Source of the DNA: Tolypothrix sp. FACHB-123
GTDB taxonomy: Bacteria; Cyanobacteriota; Cyanobacteriia; Cyanobacteriales; Nostocaceae
Length of the DNA: 48,298 nucleotides
Direction of reading: 5' to 3'
NCBI RefSeq assembly: GCF_014697075.1
Contig: NZ_JACJRE010000055.1
Location: forward strand, 1 to 48,298
This document shows, piece by piece, positions 1 to 9,015 of the stretch. The notes beneath the pieces were generated by a model. It had not been told where the DNA came from, made no database searches, and was given only the letters and a program-made list of their open reading frames with translations. Numbering within the stretch: the stretch's first letter is position 1; each line of letters begins with the position of its first letter. A program made the translations under genes and the position numbers.

Positions 1-158
1 GATGTCAATACATATAAGGCTTTTGGCAAAATAAAGATGCTTTTTTTGTGTTTATATGAGTGCTATAACTAATAATTTGGCATAATAGCTACTGAAGAAC
101 CGTTTATTTTTACATTTCAATTTGTTTGGCACATGTTAAACGCAAATGCTTGGCAAGG

Positions 159-487
159 ATGCAAATTAGTAAAGCGATCGCAACTTAAGCCAATTTTTTA
201 GAAGTAATTCTGAAAAAAGGGCTTATTTACGGTGATGCAAGTTCGGTTAGATGGTGGATTGTAGCAGTTATACATGGTTTAGGTCATCGCCGAGTACTAA
301 ATATTATCAAAGCACATATTGATATTGCTCCCTTATGCGTAGAAAAAATACTTTATTGGCTACCTATGTTTTATAAAGAGCAATCTGAAGAATTTAAAAA
401 TTAGAAATTCGTGGACTGCAAACAGAAAATCGCCGTATTCTTGATATTTTACAGAATCGCAATCCTGAAGATGATTCCTCAAGTTAG
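159..487 (+). pseudogene. Decayed small conserved-looking gene
   Basis: A reading frame starts at ATG 159, meets TAA at codon 10 (186-188), then stays open in the same frame for 71 codons to TAG 402-404. From 404 a second frame (one base back) continues for 27 codons to TAG 485-487. Joined, the parts read as one protein of about 108 residues with a Trp-rich middle (SVRWWIVAVIHGLGHRR, YWLPMFY) and a polar, coil-like tail (EIRGLQTENRRILDIL). The protein-like composition on both sides of the two lesions suggests a dead gene rather than chance. I do not recognise the family. No function is assigned. Confidence 0.5.
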
Positions 488-501
488 CCATCAGAAAAAC
501 T

Positions 502-534
502 AGATCTCCGACTTATCAAAAAAGTCGGAGATCT
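502..534. terminator. Perfect 13-bp palindrome downstream of mnmA
   Basis: The arms AGATCTCCGACTT (502-514) and AAGTCGGAGATCT (522-534) are exact inverted copies around a 7-nt A-rich loop. The element starts 8 bp past the mnmA stop codon, so in RNA it would form a strong hairpin at the end of that transcript. A related hairpin lies at 44951-44983, so this is also a member of a dispersed repeat family. Its role as a terminator is inferred. Confidence 0.6.
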
Positions 535-542
535 GATGTTGA

Positions 543-1598
543 TTAACTAAATTGTTCGATAATTCCGCCACCTAAGACTTTATCCCCTTCGTACCATACC
601 GCCGCTTGTCCAGGGGTGATGCTAAACTGGGGTTCATCAAACACCAAACGCACGCGGGAGTTTTCCAGAGGAATCACCGTTACTGGTGTGGGATGGGAAC
701 GATAGCGAATTTGCACTTCTGCATGAATTGGGGTAGAAGGTTCAGCAATAGAAACCCAATTGACGCGATTGACGGTGCATTCTGGTTGAGTGGCTTTAGT
801 GCGATCGCCTACAATCACTCTATTATTTACCGCATCTAATTCAATCACATACAAAGGTTCAGCCGCCGCAACTCCCAAGCCTTTACGTTGCCCAATTGTG
901 TAATGATGGACACCATCATGCTGTCCCAAAATTTTACCCGATGTATCGACAATATCGCCTTTTTTCGGTGCGAGATACTTATCCAGAAACGCCCGCATGG
1001 AACCGTTGCTTTCTACCAAGCATAAATCTTGGCTTTCTGGCTTATCGGCGGTGGCGAGTCCATATTCCGCAGCGATGCGGCGGGTGTCAGCTTTTTGCAT
1101 ATCTCCCAGTGGAAATACTGTAGCCGCTAGTAAATCCTGGGACAAATCATAAAGGAAGTAAGACTGGTCTTTATTGCGGTCAACTGCTCTTAACAATTGA
1201 TAGCGCCCAGTAGCTTCATCATAGTTAATTTTGGCATAATGACCGGTAGCAATGCGATCGCATCCCAGTTCCTCACGCGCATATTGCACCATCGGCCCGA
1301 ATTTCACCGTTTTATTACATTGCGAGCAAGGTAGCGGCGTGATCCCCACACTGTAACCAGCTACTAAATAATCGACTATATTTGTCTGAAAGACATCGCG
1401 AATATCAACAACTTGATGGGGAATACCCAATTGTTCGCAGATATTTGCCGCGTCGATCATTCCTTCAGAACAACATTGACCTTTACCTTTCATGAGCCAA
1501 AGGGTCAAACCAACAACTTCATAGCCTTGATTGTGGAGTATAGCGGCGGCGGCGGAACTGTCAACGCCACCGGAAAGACCAACGACGACTTTTTTCAT
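543..1598 (-). CDS. mnmA: tRNA-specific 2-thiouridylase MnmA
   Basis: Transfers sulfur to U34 of the tRNAs for Lys, Glu and Gln in the cytoplasm, after activating the uridine with ATP. The 351-residue protein has the PP-loop SGGVDSS at residues 9-15. It has the first catalytic cysteine region [10 protein letters not shown] (C94 aligns with the family Cys before NK..KF) and the second in SQDLCL (C193). The segment [10 protein letters not shown] is also typical of the family. Length is normal. The ATG at 1598 is preceded by GAGG at short spacing. The gene is alone on its strand, with a palindrome just downstream (502-534). Assignment is secure. Confidence 0.97.
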   Translation of the reverse strand: MKKVVVGLSGGVDSSAAAAILHNQGYEVVGLTLWLMKGKGQCCSEGMIDAANICEQLGIPHQVVDIRDVFQTNIVDYLVAGYSVGITPLPCSQCNKTVKFGPMVQYAREELGCDRIATGHYAKINYDEATGRYQLLRAVDRNKDQSYFLYDLSQDLLAATVFPLGDMQKADTRRIAAEYGLATADKPESQDLCLVESNGSMRAFLDKYLAPKKGDIVDTSGKILGQHDGVHHYTIGQRKGLGVAAAEPLYVIELDAVNNRVIVGDRTKATQPECTVNRVNWVSIAEPSTPIHAEVQIRYRSHPTPVTVIPLENSRVRLVFDEPQFSITPGQAAVWYEGDKVLGGGIIEQFS

Positions 1599-2048
1599 AT
1601 CCTCAAAATATTACTAGGCTAGTGGCTGCTGATAACGCTAATGCTAAACACCAAACGCAAGTTTTGCAGTATTGTTTTGCAGTATTAAAATATATGCCAT
1701 GCAGCCCCATTGTGACGATTGTAGCATATATATCTTCAAAGCCTTGCTATATAAGCACTTCAGGTATATAAGTAGTAATAACTAAATTTTAGATTTGGAA
1801 TTGCGATCGCCAACCATTTTTAATTCAAAAATTCTCACCCTCAAGGCTCAGAAAAGAACAACGGAAGGAGAAAAATTAGTATAGCCTTCTTAACCACTGA
1901 CAACTGACAAAAATCGGAAATTTCAGCCAGACCTATGCAATGCCACTCAGCCCAATAAACACATTCTAAGTTAACACTGATATAGGTGCTACAACAGACT
2001 GCTCTATTAGTTCCAAGAAGGAAATTGTTGAGAAATCCTGTTACTACT
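1599..2048. other. Intergenic region between mnmA and the SPOR-like gene
   Basis: This 450-bp divergent spacer should hold both promoters. Visible are an 8-bp inverted repeat, ATATATGC (1690-1697) with GCATATAT (1734-1741), a HIP1 octamer near 1804, and a short heptameric stretch of the CCACTGACAACTG type near 1896. No credible gene was found; an antisense frame through 1841-2218 has no protein-like features. Confidence 0.6.
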
Positions 2049-2915
2049 ATGTCCAGATCAATACCAGACCAACTATTTGCATTTCCCCTAGTCCCATTTT
2101 TTCTGGGAGGATGCTTGGCTTTGCTTCCCGATTCTACCCCAGCACAAGCACAAGTTACCAAGGATGGCTTTTTATTGGCACAACGAACGGTAGTAAATAG
2201 CTTACCACCGCCGCCCAACTTACAGACAATTCCTTACAATCAGCAGCCCTTAACTAAACCAAGTCAACTGACACAAACAGTACCTTGGAACTCATACAAT
2301 CAAAATTTTCAGTCTCCTCCCAGAGTCAGGGTTAATCCATACAATCAAAATTTCAGGCCTTCCCAAACAGTCCAAGCTAATTCCTATACCTGGAGTGCTG
2401 AGCGCTATCTAGTATACGTCGATGGTGGTGATTACCAACAGTTACAACGTGTACGTCAGTTAGAAAGTAGTGCTTATATCAGACATGTCAATGGCCGTCC
2501 TGTTATTCAATCAGGAGCCTTTAGCAAACCAGCTAACGCTCAACAAAGAGTTAGAGAACTAGAGTTAAATGGTATTTATGGTGCTAGAGTTGTCAGATCT
2601 TCAAGCGGACAACAAGTAGGCTATGGTTCTGGTGGCCCTTATCCTTCTGATAGCCCTAATAACAGAAATTCTTCTCGACCACAAAGATCTAGTTATTACT
2701 ATGTAACTATTCCCGCTAGGCCACAAGATTTATCTGCTATTGCTAGTCGCATTCGTCAAAGTTCTGGCAGATATGACATTGTAGTTGAAAGGCAGCAACC
2801 ATTGGGGCCTCATGTCGCTGTAGGGCCTTTTGGAAAACGTGAGGATGCTGAACGCTGGAATGATTATCTACGAGATTTGGGATTTGGTAACGCCAGAGTG
2901 TATTACGGTAAGTGA
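2049..2915 (+). CDS. Exported SPOR-like domain protein
   Basis: Start taken at ATG 2049, which gives 288 residues. The frame is open from 1986 but the extra residues look non-coding. The N-terminus has a hydrophobic stretch (LFAFPLVPFFLGGCLALL) followed by TPAQAQ, fitting a signal peptide and cleavage near AQA. Then comes a Pro/Gln/Asn-rich linker with a repeated motif (PYNQNF, SYNQNF). The C-terminal half has two repeats that look like SPOR folds: one around VIQSGAFSKPANAQQRV and one around HVAVGPFGKREDAERW. SPOR domains bind denuded peptidoglycan, so a periplasmic, wall-associated role is inferred. It precedes the hps locus but is separated from it by 800 bp. Confidence 0.75.
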   Translation: MSRSIPDQLFAFPLVPFFLGGCLALLPDSTPAQAQVTKDGFLLAQRTVVNSLPPPPNLQTIPYNQQPLTKPSQLTQTVPWNSYNQNFQSPPRVRVNPYNQNFRPSQTVQANSYTWSAERYLVYVDGGDYQQLQRVRQLESSAYIRHVNGRPVIQSGAFSKPANAQQRVRELELNGIYGARVVRSSSGQQVGYGSGGPYPSDSPNNRNSSRPQRSSYYYVTIPARPQDLSAIASRIRQSSGRYDIVVERQQPLGPHVAVGPFGKREDAERWNDYLRDLGFGNARVYYGK

Positions 2916-2941
2916 AAAAGTGATACTTACCAAAAATATTT

Positions 2942-2976
2942 AGCCTTGCACTCAATGATATTTTTAGTGCAAGGCT
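2942..2976 (+). terminator. Hairpin after the SPOR-like gene
   Basis: The arms AGCCTTGCACT (2942-2952) and AGTGCAAGGCT (2966-2976) are perfect 11-bp inverted repeats, 26 bp past the stop codon. A T-run lies in the loop but not after the stem, so it is not a classical U-tract terminator. Transcript-end function is inferred from position. Confidence 0.55.
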
Positions 2977-3717
2977 GATATCTAGATAAATTATGCAATT
3001 TCTCAGGGCGATCGCTTAGCTCGACTGATAATGGCTATTCCTGCGGGTAACTTCAGGCTCATAAGTATAGATACATGCTGAAAATGGTTTTATTTCCGAT
3101 TTTTCCATGCTCATGTTTCTTCGTCTTGACTCTTCATATTTTCAAAATAGATAAATTTGAGCTAAAGTCATACCAATTGAAATAATCTTGTGTCCTGAAG
3201 AATAATGTATGGGTCGCAAACCTTATTTAAATTAATATCAGCTTAAAAACTCAACCTAAATTTTTCAATACTCACGTTACCGCCTCTTCATTTGAAGAGG
3301 TTTTATATTACTTAACATTATTTACCAACGGCTTGATATATTTCCTTTATCAAATGGGTAATATAAGCTTACTCTGCTTACAACATCTTTATGAAGTTGT
3401 GAGCAGATAAATCATATTTCTGCAAAGTTAGCGTAAATTTACGGTATTAGTGCCCATAAACAGTAAGGAAATAAATCATTTTGGAAAAATCAGTATTTTC
3501 CGAATAAAACTGCAAACACAGCCCATGATATAAATCGAAGAAATTCTATTTTTGTTTATCTGCTTTTTAGACTTTATCAAAGGTTCTAATAACCAGACAA
3601 ACAAAAAGAATATCATAGGCTGTGTGAGTATATTTAAACCAGAAACCCAGACAAAATTGCCAAAAAAACAAAAAACCTTTTTCCAAATGTAATAAAATCC
3701 TTGACAGGAAAGCAAAT
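2977..3717. other. Long AT-rich region upstream of hpsA
   Basis: About 740 bp without a credible gene. It holds a HIP1 copy near 3008, a hairpin with T-run (3283-3305), a second 11-bp stem (3374-3378 plus 3380-3384, pairing with 3396-3406) and the 10-bp palindrome GTAAATTTAC near 3432. It should contain the hpsA promoter and probably a long 5' leader. I could not place a -10/-35 pair with confidence. Confidence 0.55.
3283..3305 (+). terminator. Hairpin with T-run upstream of hpsA
   Basis: CCTCTTCA (3283-3290) pairs with TGAAGAGG (3293-3300) and is followed directly by TTTTA. This is a compact intrinsic-terminator shape on the plus strand. Being 413 bp ahead of hpsA, it could end a leader or an upstream small transcript, or act as an attenuator. 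Confidence 0.55.
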
Positions 3718-6700
3718 ATGTCTCAGAAACGCCATCTAGTCAAGACAGCTAAAAAATTATTCAAACAAATTAGCAAGCAGTATTTGACTGCATTTAAAAA
3801 ACTAATTATTTGGCTACTTAGAACTCTTTTTCAAACCAAAAAAAGAACCAGAGCCACAAATGCTGGTTTTGTATTGCCAACAGTGGCAATGGTCGCACTA
3901 GTAGTTGTGCTGCTAACAACAGCAATTTTATTTCGGTCTTTTGAGCGCTCAAAAAATGCCAGCAATGTGCGAGTAAATGAAGCAGTTCTCAATGCCGCAG
4001 CTCCAGCTATAGATCGAGCAAAAGCTAAATTAAATAAGCTGTTGTCAGATCCAACACTGCCAAGAGCAACACCTACAGATGCAGCTTTAGACAGTATATT
4101 TAACGATACTACCAAGCGGACTGAATATACCTTAGGTGATGAAACTCAACTCAAATTAACTAGTGGTACTGACAATATACGCTCCGCATGGATGTACCCA
4201 GTAGATACCGATAATAACGGTCTATTTGATAGCTACACACTTTATGGAATTTATTTTAAAAATCCTCCTGTTAGCGGTGGTGCATATACTCGTGCCAGAA
4301 ATGCCATAGAAGCTAGAACTCCACCAATGGTAAATGGTGGTGCTGGTGACGCTTGTAAAGATACTAATGGTACTAGCGCTACTTTGGTGGGTAATTCGGG
4401 CTGGTTTAAGATTGGCGGTAAATTGAAAAAAGCCTTTTTTGTTTACACTGCCAATGTTCCGATTACAAACAGTGGTACTCTCCCGTCGGGATATGAGCGT
4501 CACAAAGGTAATAAAGGCTTTTCGGCAATAGAATATCAACAAGAGCGCGTACAACTACCGTTAGTTAATAATGCGGTAGTATATGAAGACGATTTAGAAA
4601 TAACTCCTGGGCCAAGACTCAATCTAAATGGGCGGATTGTTACTAACAGTAACCTGCTCACAGGTAGCGGTTTTCAACAAGTAACCCTTTATCAAATTAG
4701 TAGCCCATATTCCTGTTATTATGAAGCGGACAATGCCAAAATAATTGTTGCTGGTAATGTCGCAGCAGGCACTTTTACTAATACTGATGCTGATTTAGCC
4801 AACGCAACTACGGTGCATTTATACCGTGGTGATGGCGTTAACCCTAATACCGCAGGTGATCTTAAAGAGAATAAATCTGTTAAAGATTCATGGTCAGCAG
4901 ATATTGCATATAACAGTTTCGCTTACGCCAAACGTATAAATCGCTTAGTTGACGCTCAGATAGCTGCTGATAGTACTGGTAGTACTGACCCCCAAGAAGT
5001 GCAAAATGGCCCGACAACAAAAACCCGTCGGGAACGGCTAGAACTGTATTTTAAACGACGTACCCGCCGAGTACCTTATGCAGAAGTCCCGGCAAATTCA
5101 ACCAATCCTTTACAAGTAGGAAGCGGTACAAATTACGCTACGACTAGTCCATTAGATGGTAGTGGAGAATCTCTACGCCCAATAGATGCATGGGTTTTTC
5201 CTTTTAATCCCAGTAATGGCACAGGTAAGACTGGTTATGCCAACTTAGACCTGAATAAGCCTAGTGGTGTAACTAATAGAATACTACCTTCGGCTACAGA
5301 GCCTACAAAACTAGAAAAAGAAGAGCAAGGTAAAGAAGCCTTTGTAGGCGATCGCGTTGCCGTTGGTAATAATCTCCCTGAATTATGGTGGGATAGTGCA
5401 AAAGGTCGGTTTGTTGGGCCAAATGTGGAAGACACCCAAACCATTACTACTAATTACTGGGATACTCCCCCTAATAACGCCGGCGGTACCAATACTAATG
5501 CCAATAACGTTCGCACTCGTCGCAGCCGAATTCAGCAACTAGCTGATTTAGGGGATATCAGCAGAGATGGAGAATGGGAACTAGCAGCAGCAAAAATACC
5601 AGCTACCGCCCAAGATCCTGTTGGCGGTTTGCGGGTAGTCACAGGTGCAGGTATTTATTTACCAGATGGTGCGACTACTGCAACTACTGACTTTTCCTCC
5701 TATGGCACAACACCACGAATCTGGCCTGATCTAATGCCAGCTAAGTATGACACAGTACCAGCTGCCATTAAACCCTTTGACATTTACGGTCTGAATATTG
5801 AATATAATGTGCCCCAACCACCTGCAAACGATGCATATCTGAGGATGCGGGCGACAGCAGTTTATCACTATAAAGCTACTAGCTATAGTGAAACCAGCCC
5901 CACACCAATCGCTTGTGTAAGTAGCTTCTACGACCCAACTAACAGCACAACTGCTAAGAATATTTCCACATTACCTTGGAATAATGCTACCGGAGGTAAA
6001 TCTAACAACGGTATAGTTTACGGCCCTCCTGCTTCCACAAGCCTCGCTACTTATGAGAATTTACTCAACTACCAAGCACAATTAAGATATCCCGATCCTG
6101 CGCCAGGAGTTTTGGGACGTTTGGTCAATGAACCACTCAAAAATGCTTTAGCCAAAACTGCGGCAAATCGTACTCTTGCCGATCGCTCTGCAATTGACTC
6201 CGCACTTTGCGCCATAGAAATTATGGCCACAAAGACACCGGATAATACAGCTATTCCTCACGGTGCAATTAGAGAAACCACCTTTTTAGATGCCAGACAG
6301 ATCCAGGCAATAGATGATGGTGATACTCTTACAGGAAATTACGATCGTCCTAAGAAAGACAGACAGCCTTTAGAAATCCGCACCACTGTATTGGATCTGA
6401 ATCAGCTGCGACAACAAACAATTGGCACAGCAACAACAAGCAGCCCACAGGAATATTTGCTACCAAACAGCGGTATTATCTATGCCACTCGTGATGATGC
6501 ACTAGCAGATCAAAGTGCAGGTACTTCAGCATCAGCCAAGCTAGAAAGCCCAGTTGACTTTAAACTTGACTCCACTCGCCGTCCTAACGGCATTATGTTG
6601 GTCAATGGTTCCAGACTTTTCCGTAGCACGACAAATACTTACCGCGACGTAGAAAAAGGATTGATTTTAGCCTCTAACTTGCCTGTGTATGTCAAAGGTG

Positions 6701-8169
6701 ACTTTAACCTACATACTCAAGAAGAGTTTACTCAATTGCTCAACGATGACTGGACAACAAGTGCAGATGGTAAGTTCGCTTTTTATAGTCGCTCTACACT
6801 TAACCCCCAATTTGCCTGTCGTCCCAGCGATCCCAGGCTACCTAACTGTACTACTGGTGATGAATGGCGGTCTGCGGCTGTGTTAGCAGATGCTGTTACC
6901 CTACTTTCCAATAACTTTAGAGAAGGTTTCCGCAACGAAGGAGACTATGACTGGAAGGTTGTTACTAGTACTATTCCATCATTTTTTTCCAGTGACTTCT
7001 CTACTTATTTCTCTACCGTTAACAATTTTGTCCCACAGTTTAGATGGTATGGCAGCGATGGTATGCCCCAAGACCTTGATACTGTTGCTACTGGTTTTCA
7101 GGCTAGTTCCTATCTCAACAACTTTGTCACGCCAGTAATGAAATGGAGACCAGCTAGACAATACGCTTATGAAATTTGTCCGCAAACAAATGTCTCCCTA
7201 TGTAGCGATCCTAAATACTGGATCATGACCAACACCAATACTGATCCAGAAACCTATGCTGGTCAAGGTCAAAGTTCATGGAACAACGGTGGACGTAATG
7301 TTGAGGGGAGTACAATCACATCTATCAAAACAGGAGCGATAGGTACTCCTCCTGAGGGCAAGTGGGCCAACCCCGCCTACCCAAAAAGACTTGCTTTTAA
7401 ACGGGATCTTACAACTGGTGCGTTAGTTAGTCCCCTTCAGATTTACGGAGTAAAAGATGGAAACCCGAAGAAAATAGAAGCATTTGATTTTAACGGTGCT
7501 ACACAACCAGCATTAGCAACAAGTGGTGGACAAACAATATACATACCTTGGTTAAGACCTGATAGCAATGGAAATTGGCAACGACCAATTTTACAAGTTG
7601 ACGAACCTTTTACTACGGATAGTAACCCTACTCCTAATCCTAATATCATTAATGTTGGTTCACACGGGAACTGGTTGCCAGTAGCAACACAAACCACTTT
7701 CAATTTGATTATTGCTGCTGGAGATACCCCAGCTCGCCCCACTGAAGATAATGGTGGATTACATAACTTTCCGCGTTTCATAGAAAATTGGAACCCAACA
7801 GGAAATGTTAGCGATGCTATTAAAGCTAGAATTAGTGGCTCTTTTATCCAATTAAAGCGCAGTGAATATGCAACGGCTCCACTGATGGTAGTTTTATCAA
7901 ACTCCTCCATGACCTATGCAACTGGGAATTCTAGTGGTAGACTACCCTTCTATTTTGCACCAACAAGGCAATGGGGTTATGATGTAGCCTTGCTATCTCA
8001 GTCACCAGATAGGTTTGCCCAAAAATTGGTAAGAATACCTGACGATTTACCCGATGAATACTACCGAGAAGTGAATCGAGATGACGCTTGGGTGAGGACT
8101 CTGTTGTGTGCCAAAAAACCAGATGATTCGCTGGCTGTGGATGCAGATCAGCGTCCTAATTGTAGTTAG
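3718..8169 (+). CDS. hpsA: Hormogonium polysaccharide biosynthesis protein HpsA
   Basis: A 1483-residue protein, the first gene of the hps locus. After a basic N-terminal leader of about 50 residues comes a single hydrophobic segment (FVLPTVAMVALVVVLLTTAI, residues 51-70) and then a very large extracytoplasmic region rich in Thr, Asn, Gly and Pro. The leader/hydrophobic junction AG|FVLPT resembles a type IV prepilin peptidase site, but position +5 is Thr and not Glu, as in the GspK-type tip pseudopilin. HpsA-family proteins are known from Nostoc punctiforme, where the hps locus is needed for hormogonium polysaccharide and gliding. A surface or pseudopilus-tip role is inferred. There is no recognisable enzymatic motif. 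The start is ATG 3718. Confidence 0.88.
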   Translation: MSQKRHLVKTAKKLFKQISKQYLTAFKKLIIWLLRTLFQTKKRTRATNAGFVLPTVAMVALVVVLLTTAILFRSFERSKNASNVRVNEAVLNAAAPAIDRAKAKLNKLLSDPTLPRATPTDAALDSIFNDTTKRTEYTLGDETQLKLTSGTDNIRSAWMYPVDTDNNGLFDSYTLYGIYFKNPPVSGGAYTRARNAIEARTPPMVNGGAGDACKDTNGTSATLVGNSGWFKIGGKLKKAFFVYTANVPITNSGTLPSGYERHKGNKGFSAIEYQQERVQLPLVNNAVVYEDDLEITPGPRLNLNGRIVTNSNLLTGSGFQQVTLYQISSPYSCYYEADNAKIIVAGNVAAGTFTNTDADLANATTVHLYRGDGVNPNTAGDLKENKSVKDSWSADIAYNSFAYAKRINRLVDAQIAADSTGSTDPQEVQNGPTTKTRRERLELYFKRRTRRVPYAEVPANSTNPLQVGSGTNYATTSPLDGSGESLRPIDAWVFPFNPSNGTGKTGYANLDLNKPSGVTNRILPSATEPTKLEKEEQGKEAFVGDRVAVGNNLPELWWDSAKGRFVGPNVEDTQTITTNYWDTPPNNAGGTNTNANNVRTRRSRIQQLADLGDISRDGEWELAAAKIPATAQDPVGGLRVVTGAGIYLPDGATTATTDFSSYGTTPRIWPDLMPAKYDTVPAAIKPFDIYGLNIEYNVPQPPANDAYLRMRATAVYHYKATSYSETSPTPIACVSSFYDPTNSTTAKNISTLPWNNATGGKSNNGIVYGPPASTSLATYENLLNYQAQLRYPDPAPGVLGRLVNEPLKNALAKTAANRTLADRSAIDSALCAIEIMATKTPDNTAIPHGAIRETTFLDARQIQAIDDGDTLTGNYDRPKKDRQPLEIRTTVLDLNQLRQQTIGTATTSSPQEYLLPNSGIIYATRDDALADQSAGTSASAKLESPVDFKLDSTRRPNGIMLVNGSRLFRSTTNTYRDVEKGLILASNLPVYVKGDFNLHTQEEFTQLLNDDWTTSADGKFAFYSRSTLNPQFACRPSDPRLPNCTTGDEWRSAAVLADAVTLLSNNFREGFRNEGDYDWKVVTSTIPSFFSSDFSTYFSTVNNFVPQFRWYGSDGMPQDLDTVATGFQASSYLNNFVTPVMKWRPARQYAYEICPQTNVSLCSDPKYWIMTNTNTDPETYAGQGQSSWNNGGRNVEGSTITSIKTGAIGTPPEGKWANPAYPKRLAFKRDLTTGALVSPLQIYGVKDGNPKKIEAFDFNGATQPALATSGGQTIYIPWLRPDSNGNWQRPILQVDEPFTTDSNPTPNPNIINVGSHGNWLPVATQTTFNLIIAAGDTPARPTEDNGGLHNFPRFIENWNPTGNVSDAIKARISGSFIQLKRSEYATAPLMVVLSNSSMTYATGNSSGRLPFYFAPTRQWGYDVALLSQSPDRFAQKLVRIPDDLPDEYYREVNRDDAWVRTLLCAKKPDDSLAVDADQRPNCS

Positions 8170-8316
8170 TAATCTAGCCTAATTGTGGAGTTTGTAGTAA
8201 GCACTTATGTACTTAAAAAATAAGGACTAAAGTCCTTACTACAAAAACATTTATTCCTCAAAGTTAATGTAATAAACCATTAATCTCCACATCTTAGAAA
8301 TTGGTGAGTAAGAATA
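8170..8316. repeat. Palindromic repeat between hpsA and hpsB
   Basis: TTTGTAGTAAG (8191-8201) and CTTACTACAAA (8235-8245) are perfect 11-bp inverted repeats. The second arm overlaps an internal palindrome GGACT-AA-AGTCC (8224-8235), so two alternative hairpins are possible. A degenerate relative lies near 27570-27606. It may act as a partial terminator or RNA-processing site that lowers downstream expression within the hps transcript; that is inference. Confidence 0.6.
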
Positions 8317-8985
8317 ATGAAGCACAAACAACAGTTAAAAATACCTTGTCCTAGTGAATCTGGTTTTACCATTATTGAATCGTTAATAGCGATGCTAGTT
8401 GTGACTGTTTTGCTGACTGCGATCGCACCTGTTATTGTCTTAGCTACAGCTTCTCGCGTCCAAGCTAGACGCATAGAACTAGGAACTCTAGCCGCAAGAT
8501 CCTATATTGATGGTGTGAGAACAGGAGCTATTGCTGCACCAGCGGCTGCTAGCACAAGCACAGATTTTCAAAGCTTTGCTTCGCCAACAGCAGGCAGTTT
8601 AACCTGTAATGCCAATGCATACTGTACTGCTCCCGCCACCCCTGCCACCACTTTGTACTGTATCGATGGTAACAGTGATGGTATATGTAGCCTTACCAAT
8701 AGTAAAGACTTGGTAATTCAAGCATATCGCTATAACAAGGCTTCTACCGATACTACTACTGGTTATGAACTAGGTGTAAGAGTTTACAGAGCAGATGGTT
8801 TTAACTCTGGTGGTAACTTAATAGCAGGTAGAAAACAAGCAACTTTCACCGCTGGTATAGGCGATCGCAAAGCGCCATTAGTAGAAATGACAACGGTGAT
8901 TCCGCCTCAATCCACTTCATTTAATGAGTGGTGTAACCGCCTCAAAGTAACAGGTAGTACAACCTCGAATACTACATGTAACTAA
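8317..8985 (+). CDS. hpsB: Hormogonium polysaccharide secretion pseudopilin HpsB
   Basis: A 222-residue type IV pilin-like protein. The class III leader is 16 residues, ending SG|FTIIE with Glu at mature position 5. It is followed by a hydrophobic alpha-helix (SLIAMLVVTVLLTAIAPVIV) and a Cys-containing globular domain. It should be processed by prepilin peptidase and assemble in the inner membrane into a minor pseudopilus. It lies 147 bp after hpsA and just before hpsC. ATG 8317 is the obvious start. The exact substrate of the secretion device is taken from knowledge of the hps locus and is not visible here. Confidence 0.85.
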   Translation: MKHKQQLKIPCPSESGFTIIESLIAMLVVTVLLTAIAPVIVLATASRVQARRIELGTLAARSYIDGVRTGAIAAPAAASTSTDFQSFASPTAGSLTCNANAYCTAPATPATTLYCIDGNSDGICSLTNSKDLVIQAYRYNKASTDTTTGYELGVRVYRADGFNSGGNLIAGRKQATFTAGIGDRKAPLVEMTTVIPPQSTSFNEWCNRLKVTGSTTSNTTCN

Positions 8986-9015
8986 GCCTTAATTTTGGGA
9001 ATAAAAATATTCAGC

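Noticed and set aside
1841-2218. 125-codon minus-strand frame overlapping the SPOR-like gene start
   Set aside because: It is antisense to a gene with a clear signal peptide and has no protein-like pattern.
7443-7910. 155-codon minus-strand frame inside hpsA
   Set aside because: Shadow of the hpsA coding sequence; no independent evidence.
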